64,000 nt of DNA, taken from contig CM043955.1 of NCBI GenBank assembly GCA_014529385.2, positions 137,475,608 to 137,539,607 of the forward strand. Reading direction: 5' to 3'. A model generated the notes under the pieces. The model had not been told where the DNA came from. It was given only the letters and a program-made list of their open reading frames with translations, and searched no databases. Position numbers and translations under genes: made by a program. Of this stretch, positions 12,241-24,300 are shown piece after piece (positions within the stretch are counted from its first letter, which is position 1; each line of letters begins with the position of its first letter). Source of the DNA: Adiantum capillus-veneris. Taxonomy: Eukaryota; Streptophyta; Polypodiopsida; Polypodiales; Pteridaceae.

Positions 12241-12245
12241 CCATC
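12241..12245. repeat. Target-site duplication CCATC (left of E1)
   Basis: The same five bases recur at 21314-21318 on the other side of E1. This shows ordinary integrase-mediated insertion of E1 into the E2 gag-pro region. Confidence 0.9.
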
Positions 12246-12488
12246 TGTGCGCTCCTTGCCGCACTGTCGAAGCAAGGGACTTGCCAATACACCGTGCGCG
12301 AGCCACAAACGGCTCCAAGCACACAACAAGCCTAAACTAGCAAGCTCAAGAGAGCAAAGGGTGTGTCACTCACCGCTCTACGCTCCCCTTCGTGGTGGAT
12401 TCCTCACCGCGATGAAGAAGAAGCTGCAGTCGTGCCCCGCTCAACCGCTTCGTCGCCGTTGTGCCTTCGTAATGCTCGATCACACACA

Positions 12489-12550
<62 letters not shown>

Positions 12551-12844
12551 AGGAGGTGAAGAAGAAGAAGATGGAGATGGAGCAAGAGCACTCTTCTATT
12601 GCACAAATGAGAGAATGAGTAAAAATTAGGTTTAGTTGGCTTTTATAGGAGCTCACCCCATTCACACTTGGGCGCCCATGCTTAGCCAACTAATCCCTTG
12701 AATGTCCCAGTTAGAGTGCGCCTCTCATCGGCGATCACTCTACCTTTCCCTATTGGTCCGACAAGCCCGGTACCTGACTCTAAATAATACATAATACACG
12801 TCCATCGTAGGCGATAGGGTGTCCGTGTGCCGTGAGGGTTAACA
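12246..12844 (-). repeat. E1 3' LTR
   Basis: 599 bp. On the minus strand it starts TGTTAACCCTCACGG and ends GGAGCGCACA. It contains a (CT)n(CA)n tract at about 12490-12550 and a TATA-like TATAAAAG read on the minus strand near 12640-12650. It is nearly identical to the LTR at 20689-21313. Confidence 0.93.
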
Positions 12845-12857
12845 TGCCCCCCTTCCT
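12845..12857 (-). other. E1 polypurine tract
   Basis: Read on the minus strand, AGGAAGGGGGGCA lies immediately before the 3' LTR start. This is the standard plus-strand priming site. Confidence 0.87.
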
Positions 12858-14490
12858 GATGTAGATTCCGTCCTCGGAAGCTATTGAGTTGAAGCTGGTT
12901 CGTCGAGGTGGAAGAGCATTTGAGATGAATGTCCTTAGCCTTCTTCAGTCACTGCAAAATCAAACAACATTGGCACAGTAATTGCATTTTCATAAGTGAT
13001 TAAAAAGCATGTGCAGTTTTAGGTAGACAAATTGATTGGTAAAAGAATTTCAAATAATTTGTTAGCAATGAACATTAAATTGCAATGTAATCAAATGCAT
13101 AAACAGATGTAAAGGTAAAAAATTAAACAAGTCTGGGGTCGCTAATTTGACGGTCGAAAGGCACCAAAGATCGACTATTAATACCATGGGTAAGCTTCTT
13201 AATTTTCTGTGGTCAATTAAGTTGTTTAATCGCGAGAGCCAAGTATTCATGTTCGAGGGCTGACTAGAGGCTATATCTAGAAGACCTTGTAGTTAAGCTA
13301 CCATAAAAGGAATTTCTCATGAAATCATCGCCTGATTGATTACTTTTTCTTTGACCCCCCAAAGTCTTTTCACATTGATTCAATTCTGATGTGTGTGCTT
13401 ATTTTGTATGCCTTGGGTTTTTTGCTTTTCAAGGAAAAGCGCCCACACTGGGAACCTCTAGGGCTCTAGTACCATAGGCGATACATGTGAGTGAAGTACC
13501 AATTTAAGCAGGGATTTCTCTTCCAGCGTAAAATTTTACATTGTGGCACTTTGATTTTTTGTTTGTTCATTTTCAGCATTTAAATTTTGTAACTTTGGGG
13601 GGTCATATAACACTGTTATCCTCCCCAGGCTCATCACATTAGTAAACTCCCTTTATAATACTTAAGCCAAAGGTCACTAGGGTTAAGCCCACTAGAAAGC
13701 CCTAGTACATTTCATACAATGCTGCCTAAATCGGATTAAGAACCTAAGTAACCATTGCTTATTAGGAAGGCATTCCCCATGGTATTAAGAGAAGATTTCT
13801 AATACCTAGCTTGGTCAAACTAGCTTAGTCGGATTGCTTGATTTTTTAAACCTAGACAAGTGATTATGACAAAAGATTACATTGAATTAAATGTTTGATA
13901 TTAAGCCAATGCGCTGAATATTATGCTACCAATCACAATCAAAGCAGACAAACATGGATGCAAAAAAGATAAGGGCAATGCTAATGGACAAGAAACACCT
14001 GTTTGTGTTGATGGTCGCGCTTGATTTGAAGTGTGAACGAGAGAAAGGTTCCATGAAGGTCCAAATCCTATCAATAGCAACACGCTCCTGTACACACTAT
14101 GAAACACAAACAATACCTCTAGGAGGCACATCAGTGGGAAAAGAGAACTTTGCTAATCACTCAACTCTAAAACAGAAACACTCCTATCATACTAATCTTA
14201 CCTACCCTCCATCACTCAAGTGATGAGGATCAAAGGTGTTTTATGGCATAGGTTTCTGTTTCACTGTACCAGATGTGACATGTGTAGGTCTGAGTCAATG
14301 TTTTGACTTTTAATGTGCATACTCGTTTGCTAATTGCTCTTGCTCCTTATTTTTATTTTTATTTTTTGTGAGTATAAAGCTTTATATGTACATTCCCTAA
14401 GATTGGTGATTGAGAGGTCAGGGAAAAAGGTTGAGAGGGAAGCAAGTGAATGATGGATGTCCACAAACACTCCCCCCTTCCTTGGGTAGA
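12858..14490 (-). other. E1 noncoding 3' region
   Basis: 1.6 kb with no recognisable protein domain, collinear with 9158-10779 of E2. In autonomous gypsy elements this position would hold pol or envelope-like genes. A hydrophobic frame of 76 residues (13901-14131) is shared with E2 but does not look conserved at the protein level. Confidence 0.7.
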
Positions 14491-17400
14491 TCATACCGTT
14501 TGAAATGATCTTGTCACCCTTTGAAACCAATTGTTCCAATTGGTAATAGGTGAGGAGTTTTGCCAGTAGTTTTCTATTACCCTAGGTGCCTCGTCAAGTT
14601 GCAAGGGTGGTAAGGTACTCTCCCAGGATCGAACTTGAAGTGGTTCATCAGGTGATTCTTGAACATTGGGAGGTGTGGATTCTTTTGTAGCTTCATGGAG
14701 GTCCACTACTATAGATGGAGGCTGTGTAGAAGCTTTTACCTCTATGGATGTATTACATGAGGAGCTAGAAGCTTCATGGGACTCCCCCCTTCTTGAGCTA
14801 GGTGGAACAAATCGTTCTTTCTTTGGTACCCAAACTAGCTCGGGAGCGGGTGTGTAGCATTCTGTGATTTTTTTCTTTCCACGATCATTGATTCGTTTTG
14901 GAACTACGGGATTGGGCTCACTTGGGTCTGGTGATAGGTAAGAGCACAATCTACGTTTTGGCACCCAGATTTGATCATTTCCTTGATAGTAGCCTTGGGC
15001 TTCCAATAGTCGTTTAGGGATCCATCGCAACATTTTCTTACTTTTCTTGGAGCGAGTGGTACGTTTCTTACTGTTTTTCAGCATTAGCTATGGTCACTAA
15101 AGAAGCTTTAGGGACCCACTTGTATGTTTTCGTCGTTACATTAGGATGAGTCTTGTCGGAAGCGATATGCATTGCTTGTAGCATATTTAAGGGTACATGC
15201 ATTTCATCCCCCTCAGGTGTTACCCAGGTCGTCCCCCTATTTCCCCAAGTGTCTATGGTTGCTGCTAGGTGGACCCAATTCACATTGTCCGACTCAGTCA
15301 TCCCAGGTAGGATATCCATATAAGGAGAATCTTGGCTAATGTCTGTATCCTTCTTACAAGTGTAACAATATTGTAGTGGGGCCGAGTGAACTGTGGTGTC
15401 AGAGCGATGATCAATAATGGTTTTACTCCCTAAGAGGTGTACCTTACCAGTCACCAAATCCACTCTAAGGACAGAGTCTTGGAATTGCAAATAGACATGA
15501 TTTTTAGACCAATCGTGAACCATTTGTGCTTCCCTCATGAATGGTCGTCCTAAAATCATTTCATATGACATAAGGTGTTTAGAGAAATCCATTACAATGA
15601 ACGTATGTCGTACCTTGTGTCCTAGAACTTTGATCTTAAGATCCTTGAGCATCCCCATAGGTTTGGCTATGGTACCATTTGCCATCTTTACCACAATGTT
15701 AGTAACACTGAGGCGGGGTTTTCCCATGGATTCCCAACAATCTTTTGTAACGATGCTAACTCCCGCACCACCATCAAGAATTCCCTTTATAGTTAATCCC
15801 TTGGTAGTGATGGGTAGGGTCACATTAGACTCGTCGCCTTCAAAATACTGCCCTAATTCGTTAATGGGTACCTCGATCACAGACTCGTGTCCATCTAAGT
15901 CAAGTGATTGCACATGATTTTCCTCATCAATCATAATCGAGTCAGGCTTATTTGGTTGCGCAAACTGCGGTAATCCCGTTCGTAGCTCTCCGTTAAGGAA
16001 TGCTCGAAGTGCAAGGAATAACTCAGGATCTCCATACAGCTTTGCTATGATCGTGGTTCGGACCTCAGAAGACATGAAGTCCACTAGTTTGGCAACATTC
16101 ATTGGCGTTTTGCAGGGTGTAGGTCCTTGACTAGGAACTGGTGAGGATGGAATCTCATATTCCTCAATGGGATCAGGTATTCCTTCGTTAAACATCCTTT
16201 CCAACAAGAAGGGTGTATGCTCACTTTCTGATGTCCCGTCCTCACTCCCTTCTTGGATGATACTAGATATGGCTAACGGTCTATGGTTCATGTGGGGTGG
16301 ATGAACTTGCGTGGGAAACACTGTGTCATGAATTTTGACATGCATGGGTTCTGGTTCTAGTTTCCTTTGAGTCTCCTCCACTAAACCTCTTAGATGTTTC
16401 ACCTGCTCAATCTCGTCTATTGGGTTTGGGTACGTCCCAATCTTCTTTTTACGATTCTTCCCTTTTTGCCCCTGCGGTTTATCTTGGGGGTCTTGGATTG
16501 GATTTGGAAACACTTGTGGTGTTTTCAGAGGCTCTTTATGGTTTTCTCTTATTCGGTTTTCATTTGGTTCCATGTTACGGTTTTCTTTGTCGGTCTTTCC
16601 CTTTGTGGTATTGGTTCTAGTCTCCATTGTCTCGATTGAATCTGAATCATCCTCGAGGTCATTCATATACACGGGGTCATCTCCTGTTCCTATGTTTGTT
16701 TTGGAACTTGGCTTTGAATTTTCCGTATTCTGTGACTTCTTCCTTCGTGTCTTCTTTTTCTTTGCTTGGATAACTGACGCGGTATCTCTCTCTTCGAGGA
16801 TATGGCCTGGCCCTTGAAGCATGGACCGTGTAATCGCATAAGCGGGTGCGACGGGTGGTATTGGCGATGTCACACTAGCAATTTCGACCAAATTTAGGGG
16901 TGTGATTTTAGGCGCATTTGGGTTATAGGGGCATTGGGCAATCAAGTGATCTATGCCACAACGATTACATGTGAGTATTGGCATTGCAGACGTGCTCCCT
17001 TGATTCATTTGCATCTGTGCAGCATTCTTTTGCAGCCTAATAGGGCACTCCGCTGCCCGATGTGGTCCACCACACTCGTAGCATTGAAGAGGTGGCCTCC
17101 TAGCCTGGGTGTTGATATTTTGACCTCTGGATGCGAGAGCAGCAGCTTGATAAACCGGCTTGACTTGTCCCCAACAATCTTCCATGTAGTATATAGGACA
17201 TTCTTCCAATGTATCAAGTCCGTAGGCAATACTAGTGTCTATTTCCTCCTCACAGCCATCTGCATAAGCATTTGATGGCTCGCAACCCACTTGGTTCATA
17301 GGGGCGACCCTTGGATGCGGGGGCTGCGGTCCTAGCACAGGAGGTGGTAGCTGTGTCGCTTGTACAACATTTTGAGATCTAGGGACCATGTGTTGCGGTA

Positions 17401-19662
17401 GTTGCTCAACAGGTGGAGTAGGCATCAATACAGGAGCTCGAGGCGCATCCGTCCAGGCTACAGGTGGTCTATTTGCCATCATACGTTTGATCATTAAACA
17501 ATCCTTAGCTTGGTGACCATACCTACCACATGCGTTGCAAGTTCCATTAAATTTTACTCTAAACGTAGGGCACTCACTAGTGCTATGTGGACCTAAGCAA
17601 ATGGAACACCATTGTTGCTCCCTTCTTGGATACATGTGACTATTTTGAGGGGGTCGATTATCCTTAAGAGACTCTTGGATTGCCTTGGTGAGGTCTGTCA
17701 AGAATGTCTCAAATACCTTTGGCTCATTGGCAATGGGCTTTGCAGTCATGGGTTCATACTCAATGGCTTGTGAGCTAGTGGATCTCGTGTCAGTAGACAC
17801 CCTCATGCCTGCTATCATCAAGTTGTCCTCTAATTGGATTGCATTGGCAGTGACATCTTCCCAGGTTGTGATACCTCTAATCACTAGTCCATTATAGATT
17901 CCTTCAGTCCTCAACCCTCGAATGAATCGATCAAGCAGTTGGTTATTGTTGAAGCGCTCATTTACAGGGCAACGAGAGTTTAGGTGCTTTAGACGACTAA
18001 TGAAGTCCCTTACTGACTCTCCTTCCTTACGTTCGGCCTTCTGTAGCTGAGATGCTACACCCCAAAGCACACCTTTTCATATGTACTCCTTTAGAAACAA
18101 CCTTCGAAGGGTAGGGTAGATTGTTTTCTCGTCCACCCTTAGGGTCCTATACCAATCTCCAGCCTTCCCACTTAATGTCAAGCTTAAGGCATTGCACTTA
18201 TGTAGTTCGTTGCGTTCCCCTAAGGAATCACATACTTGTTCAAACACTTCAATGTGTTTCCTAGCATCTTCGTCCCCATTGATTTTTGCGTGAGTTTGGC
18301 AATTTGTACTGCCTTACTTCTAGGCTCTCTATCAGATGCATGACGCATATTTTCCGCGATAGATCGACCTATGGTTTGAGCAAACGCTGCCAAGTCACCT
18401 ATGTGAGGAGGCAGGGCCGGTGGAGGTACTCTTGGAATCATATGTGGGAGAGGGACGGGTACCGGTCTTGTCATATGTGTGGATGATGCAGGATATGGAA
18501 CATAACCGGACATAGGTCCACTCGGATAAGGGCTAGGGAGCGGCACTCGAGGAGCATGAACAAGTGGTACAATTGGAGGTGTGGGGGCCATGTGTGCATA
18601 AGGGGCTAGAGGCACATACGGTCGAGGCCCCATATTAGGTATTACGACACTAGGTAGTGGCACTGCGCTAACCATAGATGTCATCGGTACATTCTCTGTC
18701 AGGCTTATCCCTGGAGTGAGCACTGTGTTTTCCTTAATAGAGGGTTGAGCCAAGTTAGGGAAGCTAAAGTTGTCGCTCGGAGGCTCAGATTGCATAGAGA
18801 CCCCAGGTGAAATGACGTAAGATGGGTCCATGGGGCTCATTAGAGGAGTCTCCATTTGTGATAGAGTAGGCTGTTGAGCCTTGCTCGTATCCAGAAATCT
18901 CATGGGGCCAGTTGAGAGTATATTTACCCCTCGGTTTTGCCTTTCTGATTGAATAATGCCATGGATAACATTACAGATCATTTTCTGTTGATCTTCGATG
19001 CTCGTGGCACTAGAGGTGGATTGTACAATCTCTATCCATCCTACATGGTAGGCGTGGCCACAGTGTAGATCCGTCAACACCTCAGTGTGGAGGTCATATG
19101 TCCAATGATCATTAATGAACAATCCTTCTAGAGTCGACGTGTTAACGGTTTCTTGTGAGGTAGAAGAAATGTTGCTCCCCGTGGTTTTACTTGTCACCAA
19201 CGGTACTCTAGAGGGAACTTCTGAAGGAGGCAGCTCAACAGGGCCTTCTTGGTAAGAAGTTGGTAGGATATCCACATGGACACTCTTTGGGGGTGTGGGG
19301 TCCACGTGCGATGTGAAAGGAGAGTCCACTTCCCCACCCCCTTCGTGTGCTTCATTTGCATCAGGTTCCGAGCGAGTAGCTCTACCTAATGTTTCCATGA
19401 AACGGCTAAACATACTAGTACTAGGCTGTGGAGCTTCGGGAGGTGCATGGCCTTCTCTCTCAGTGTTTTGGGTAGGGTATGCTTCCATGATTTCTGAGTC
19501 GGAGGAGGAATCACTAGCGGCTATTTTAGGGTCTTGGGTGGTGCTACCTTGTGTCCCCGCTGAGGGTCTAGAGCTTATCGTGGATGGGTAATGGGTGTCC
19601 GTATGAACAGAGGCACCCTCAATATGCTCGTGTTCTAGCACCCGCCCAGAGCGTAAGTGCAT
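14491..19662 (-). CDS. E1 Gag-protease polyprotein (nearly intact)
   Basis: One reading frame of about 1720 codons, broken by a frameshift near 18270, a TGA at about 18071 and a frameshift near 15070. It starts MHLRSGRVLEHEH, and E2 starts in the same place. Order of parts: a Pro/Ser/Thr-rich N-terminal region of about 470 aa; a capsid (Retrotrans_gag) with GKAGDWYRTLR and RRLFLKEYI; four zinc knuckles, of which CNACGRYGHQAKDC has canonical CX2CX4HX4C spacing and three (at about 17600, 17080 and 16970) have CX2CX3HX4C; a charged linker; a retropepsin with ILDGGAGVSI and ILGRPFM. The last ~200 residues repeat a W-(V/I)-P-K motif (RWIPKR, IWVPKR, VWVPKK) and end NWNNWFQRV. Its role would be to build virus-like particles and process Gag. 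RT, RNase H and integrase are absent. Confidence 0.88.
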
Positions 19663-20666
19663 GTGCTTTTGATACCCTAAGGTGTCAAAAAGTTGCTCTA
19701 GGAGGCCTTGTGACTAGTTTTTAGCGTGTTTTTTGTTTGTTTTTTTGCTAGATTTTTTAGAGCGTGTCATGGAATGGGTCGTGTGATAGCTCGAAACGAG
19801 CGTATCGGCCAGAGGGTCGTGCCGTGCTTTACAGCCCTCCGTTTGGTCACTCTATGCCCTCGGAATCCCTAAAACTGTCAATTTCCATTAGGGAACTAGG
19901 CCCAAACTAGAAAGTCTAAGGGTGCAAGTGGGAAGAGAAAGGAGGAGAGTGGAGGACTTGTCCCACATGCTCTCATTCTCTCTTGAGGGAGTAGGGTATA
20001 TATATAAGAGTGAGTCTAGTATATATCATAAGATTGAGAACTGAGGCCTAGGCTTGGGCTTGGGCTTGGGCTTGGGGAAATGATCCCGATCTATCTTTTA
20101 TACAAACCAACCCGTCCGTTTTAAGAGTCACGTTTTTTATTTTCGAAAAATTTCACCGCCCGCTCACTCGCGTTTTTATTTTCCGTTTTTTATTATTATT
20201 ATTATTATTTTCCAGTTTTTTTTTTATTATTATGATGCAGAAATGCAGAAAACGCAGAAATTGCAAAAAATTGAAAACGCACAGAAATTGCAAAAATTGA
20301 AAATGCAGAAAACGCAGAAATTGCAGAAATTGAAATGCAGAAACGTAGAAATTGCAGAAATTGCAAAAATTGAAATGCAAGAAATGCAGAGAATTGAAAA
20401 AGCACAGAAAATGCAGAAATTGCAGAAAATTGGAACTTGACAGAAAATTTAACACAAAAAACGCAGAAAATTGCAGAAATTGAAACTTGACAGAAAATGC
20501 AGAAAATGCAAAAACGCAAGAAATGCTAACTGTAACAGGAAAACGTAGAAAACGCAAAAAACAGAAATCTCCACACAACTACACACCCTCATTCCCTGCC
20601 TTTCCTATGATAGAGATTGCACCACAAGAAAGCGTAAAGTGCTAACCGAGCTTAGTGTAGGGCATA
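19663..20666 (-). other. E1 untranslated leader
   Basis: About 1 kb between the primer site and the Gag start. It contains a run of four gggctt hexamers (about 20048-20075) and the minisatellite described separately. The E2 leader shares the gcttgggcttggg string but not the minisatellite. Confidence 0.6.
20235..20560. repeat. Degenerate gcagaaattgca minisatellite in the E1 leader
   Basis: About 325 bp is built of short words such as gcagaaattgcaaaaattgaa and gcagaaaacgcagaaa with irregular 9-12 bp and ~21 bp spacing. Both strands translate into low-complexity peptides (Gln/Lys-rich on plus, Phe-rich on minus), which are artefacts. The E2 leader has no such block, so the expansion arose after the two copies separated. 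Confidence 0.8.
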
Positions 20667-20684
20667 TCCCCGGCAGCGGCGCCA
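20667..20684 (-). other. E1 primer binding site (tRNA-Asp type)
   Basis: On the minus strand TGGCGCCGCTGCCGGGGA lies 4 nt after the LTR end. From memory of plant tRNA-Asp(GUC), whose 3' end is CCCCGGCAACGGCGCCA, the site pairs along 18 nt with one mismatch. Tat/Athila-type gypsy elements use the same primer. Confidence 0.85.
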
Positions 20685-20688
20685 AAAA

Positions 20689-20931
20689 TGTGCGCTCCTT
20701 GTCCCACTGTCGAAGCAAGGGACTTGCCAATACACCGTGCGCGAGCCACAAACAGCTCCAAGCACACAACAAGCCTAAACTAGCAAGCTCAAGAGAGCAA
20801 AGGGTGTGTCACTCACCGCTCTACGCTCGCCTTCGTGGTGGATTCCTCGCCGCGATGAAGAAGAAGCTGCAGTCGTGCCGCGCTCAACCGCTTCGTCGCC
20901 GTCGTGCCTTCGTAATGCTCGATCGCACACA

Positions 20932-21020
<89 letters not shown>

Positions 21021-21313
21021 GGAGGTGAAGAAGAAGAAGATGGAGATGGAGCAAGAGCACTCTTCTATTGCACAAATGAGAGAATGAGTAAAAATTAGGT
21101 TTAGTTGGCTTTTATAGGAGCTCACCCCATTCACACTTGGGCGCCCATGCTTAGCCAACTAATCCCTTGAATGTCCCAGTTAGAGTGCGCCTCTCATCGG
21201 CGATCACTCTACCTTTCCCTATTGGTCCGACAAGCCCGGTACCTGACTCTAAATAATACATAATACACGTCCATCGTAGGCGATAGGGTGTCCGTGTGCC
21301 GTGAGGGTTAACA
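20689..21313 (-). repeat. E1 5' LTR
   Basis: 625 bp, TG...CA on the minus strand. A TATA-like TATAAAAG (minus strand, about 21110) is followed downstream by a (GT)n(GA)n tract (about 20940-21018). It differs from the 3' LTR mainly in microsatellite length. Confidence 0.93.
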
Positions 21314-21318
21314 CCATC
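21314..21318. repeat. Target-site duplication CCATC (right of E1)
   Basis: Matches 12241-12245. The E2 polyprotein frame (...LPQFAQMDG) breaks off here and resumes at 12240. Confidence 0.9.
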
Positions 21319-24300
21319 CATCTGTGCAAATTGTGGTAGCCCAAACTTTAGTTCTCCATTGAGGAATGCTAGAAGAGTTGAGACTAGCTCACGGTCTTTA
21401 TATAGTTTGGACATGATGGTGGTTCTAACTTCTGAAGACATGAAATCCATCAATTTGGGAATGTTTAACGGCACCTTTTGCACTTGAGTCCCTTGACGTG
21501 GGGAAGATGGGATCTCCATTTCTTTGATAGGATCAAGTAGTCCCTCTGTAAACATTCTTTCCATCAAGAAGTGAGTACGACCACTTTCCCATGAATTTAA
21601 TCACTTTCTTCTTGGATGACACTAGGTATGGATAAGGGTCTATGGACTTGGTGAGGTTGTTGTTGCGTAGGGAACATTGTGTCTGTAATCTGGATCTGCC
21701 TAGGTGCTGGTTCTAGATTCCTTTGGGTATCTTCTACCAAACTCCTTAATTGCTTGACTCGCTCAATCTCCTCTGTAAGGTTTGGATAAGTTCTTATCTT
21801 CTTCTTGGATCCTAGCCATTGTGGCTCATGAAGATCTTCCTTGTTCGTTTCTATCCTAGTGGTTGTTTTGGTCTCCATGGTTTCACTTGAATCGGAATCC
21901 TCTTCAGCGTCATTCAAATATACGGGGTCGTCACCAGTCCCTATGTTGGTCTTTGAACTGGGGTCTGACTTCACTGCTTTTTGCGATCTCTTCCTTTGTG
22001 TTTCCTTATTTTTCTAAGATTGGGCAATGGATGTCGTGTCTCTTTCCTCAAGAATATAATTTTGTTTTTGGAGCATCGATCGTGTGAGTACGTTTACTTG
22101 TACCACAGGTGTACTTTGTGATGGCTCCTCGATAACTTCAATCAAGTTTAATGGCGTGATCTTTGGTGCATTTGGATTATTTGGACATTGGGCAATCAAA
22201 TGATCTATGACACATCGATTACACATGAGTATCGGCATTGTAGACGTGCTCGCTTGATTGGTTTGCATTAGTGTGGCGTTAGTTTGTAGCCTAATAGTAC
22301 ACTCGGCTACACGATGTGGACCTCCACACTCATAACATTGAAGAGGTGGTCTCTTAGCAGTGTAATTGATATTTTGGCCTCTTGCTGCAAGAGCAGATAC
22401 TTGATATAAAGGTTTGACTTGTCCCAAATAGTCCTCCATGTAGTATTGTGGACTTTCTTCAAGCACATCCATCCCATAGGCAATATTACGATCTATATCT
22501 TCCTCACAGCCTTCCCAACAAGCAATAGATGACTCACAACCCACTTGATTCACTGAAGGGATTCTCGGATGTGGTGGTTGCGGTCCTAGCACTAGAGGTG
22601 ATAAAGGTGTTGTTTGAACAACATTTTGGGCCCTAGGGACCATGTGTTGTGCTGTTTGTTCAAGAGGTGGGGCCGGCATCAATGCAGAGCACTCGAGGTG
22701 TGTCTGTCCATGCTAAGGTTGGTCTATTGGCCATCGCGCGCTTAAATACTATACAATCCTTAGCTTGATGACCATACCTTCCACATGCATTGCAATTCCC
22801 ATTGAATTTTACTCTAAAAGTAGGGCATTCACTGGTACTATGTGGTCCATAGTATACTGAGCACCATTGTTGCTCCCTTCTTGGATACATATGATTTTTT
22901 TGTGGAGCACAATTGTCTCTAAGAATCTCTTGAATAGCCTTGATGAGATCTGCTAAAGTCATCTCAGATATCTTTGGCTCCTTAGCAATAGGCTTTAGGG
23001 TCATTGGCTGATGCCCTGATGCTTGCGAGCTAATAGATTTAGGCTCAACAGACACTCTTTCTCATTGAATCATTAAATTATCATCCAATTGGATCGCATT
23101 GGTGGTAACTGCATCCCAAGTGGTGATACCTGTAATGACTAGGCCATTGTAGATATCCTCATGTCGTAACCCCCTAATGAATCTATCAAGCAATTGGTTA
23201 TTGTTGAAGCGCTCATTTGGATTACAACGAGAATTCAAATGCTTCAAGCGACTAATAAAGTCTCTCACCGACTCTCCTTCCTCTCGTTGGGCTTTCTGGA
23301 GCTGAGAGGCTACATCCCAAAGCACTGCCTCTCGTATGTATTCTTTCAAGAACAGTCTCCTAAGAGTAGGGTAAATCGTTTTTTCTTCCACCCTTAGGGT
23401 TCTATACCAATCCCCAGCCTTTCCACTTAAGGTTAGGCTTAAAGTATTACTCTTATGCAGGTCATTGTGTTCTCCTAGAGAATCGCATATTTGTTCAAAC
23501 ACTTCGATATGCTTTCTCACATCCCCGTCTCCACTAAATTTTTGTGTGAGCTTGGCTATTTGTACTGCCTTACTTCTAGGCTCTCTATCAGGCATGTTGC
23601 ATATTCTCAGCAATAGATCGACCAATAGCTTGAGCAAATGTTGCCAAGTCACCTAAGTGAGCAGGCACTGTGGATGAAGGCGCTCCAGAGACTACATGTG
23701 GAGTAGGTATTGGCATTGGGCTTGGTGCATAGGAAGCCCTTGGGTTCCACGTTGGGTACGATGTTGTGCCATGTGGTGGCCCAAAGTTCATATGTGTGGC
23801 CCTAAGCATAGCAGACGTCGGATGCGACATGCTAATGCTAGCCGGTATAGTCCCATGGAAATAAGAACTTGGGTGTCGTGGTTGTGGAGCATAGGTAGTT
23901 GAAACAGTGGGAGGGGTAGGAACTACATGAGTGCGATGACCCATAGGTGCATACGATTGATACACACTTGTAGGTATTGTTGCAGGCATTGAGCTACCAT
24001 GTAGCAATGCTTTACTAACAAATGAGGTCAATGGCATGTTTCTTGGCATGCCCATCATTAGGGTAGGCATGGTAGCCGTGGTGTCATCAAGGGAAAGATG
24101 ACCTAGACTTGGAAAGGTGAAGCTATCACTTGTGGGCTCAGATTGCACTGAGACCCATGGAGAAACAACATATGGAGGATCCATCAGACTTACCGAAGGA
24201 GTCTTCATTTGCGATAAGGTCGGTTGTTTAGCCTTTTCTGTATCTAAGAATCTCATGAGACCCGTTGAAGGCATGTTGATCCCCTTGTTCTGTCTCTCTA

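Larger units (their letters stand above)
12246..21313 (-). mobile_element. LTR retrotransposon E1 (gag-pro only, tRNA-Asp primed)
   Basis: A complete 9.07-kb minus-strand element: 5' LTR 20689-21313, primer site 20667-20684, a leader with a minisatellite, a single long gag-pro frame (19662 to 14491), a 1.6-kb noncoding region, polypurine tract and 3' LTR 12246-12844. It is flanked by CCATC on both sides. By my reading the LTRs differ at about eight positions outside the microsatellite and are identical over the last ~300 bp, so insertion is recent. It lacks all pol domains after the protease, so it must have been moved by enzymes supplied in trans. The E2 copy has the same layout, so this is a family trait and not a private deletion. 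Confidence 0.92.

Noticed and set aside
13901-14131. Hydrophobic frame shared with 10185-10427, considered as an envelope-like gene
   Set aside because: Too short, no signal peptide plus glycoprotein pattern, and the two copies differ mostly at amino-acid-changing sites.
20153-20578. Phe-rich frames of 141 and 104 codons, and a Gln/Lys-rich frame on the other strand
   Set aside because: Low-complexity translation of the leader minisatellite; absent from the sister element.
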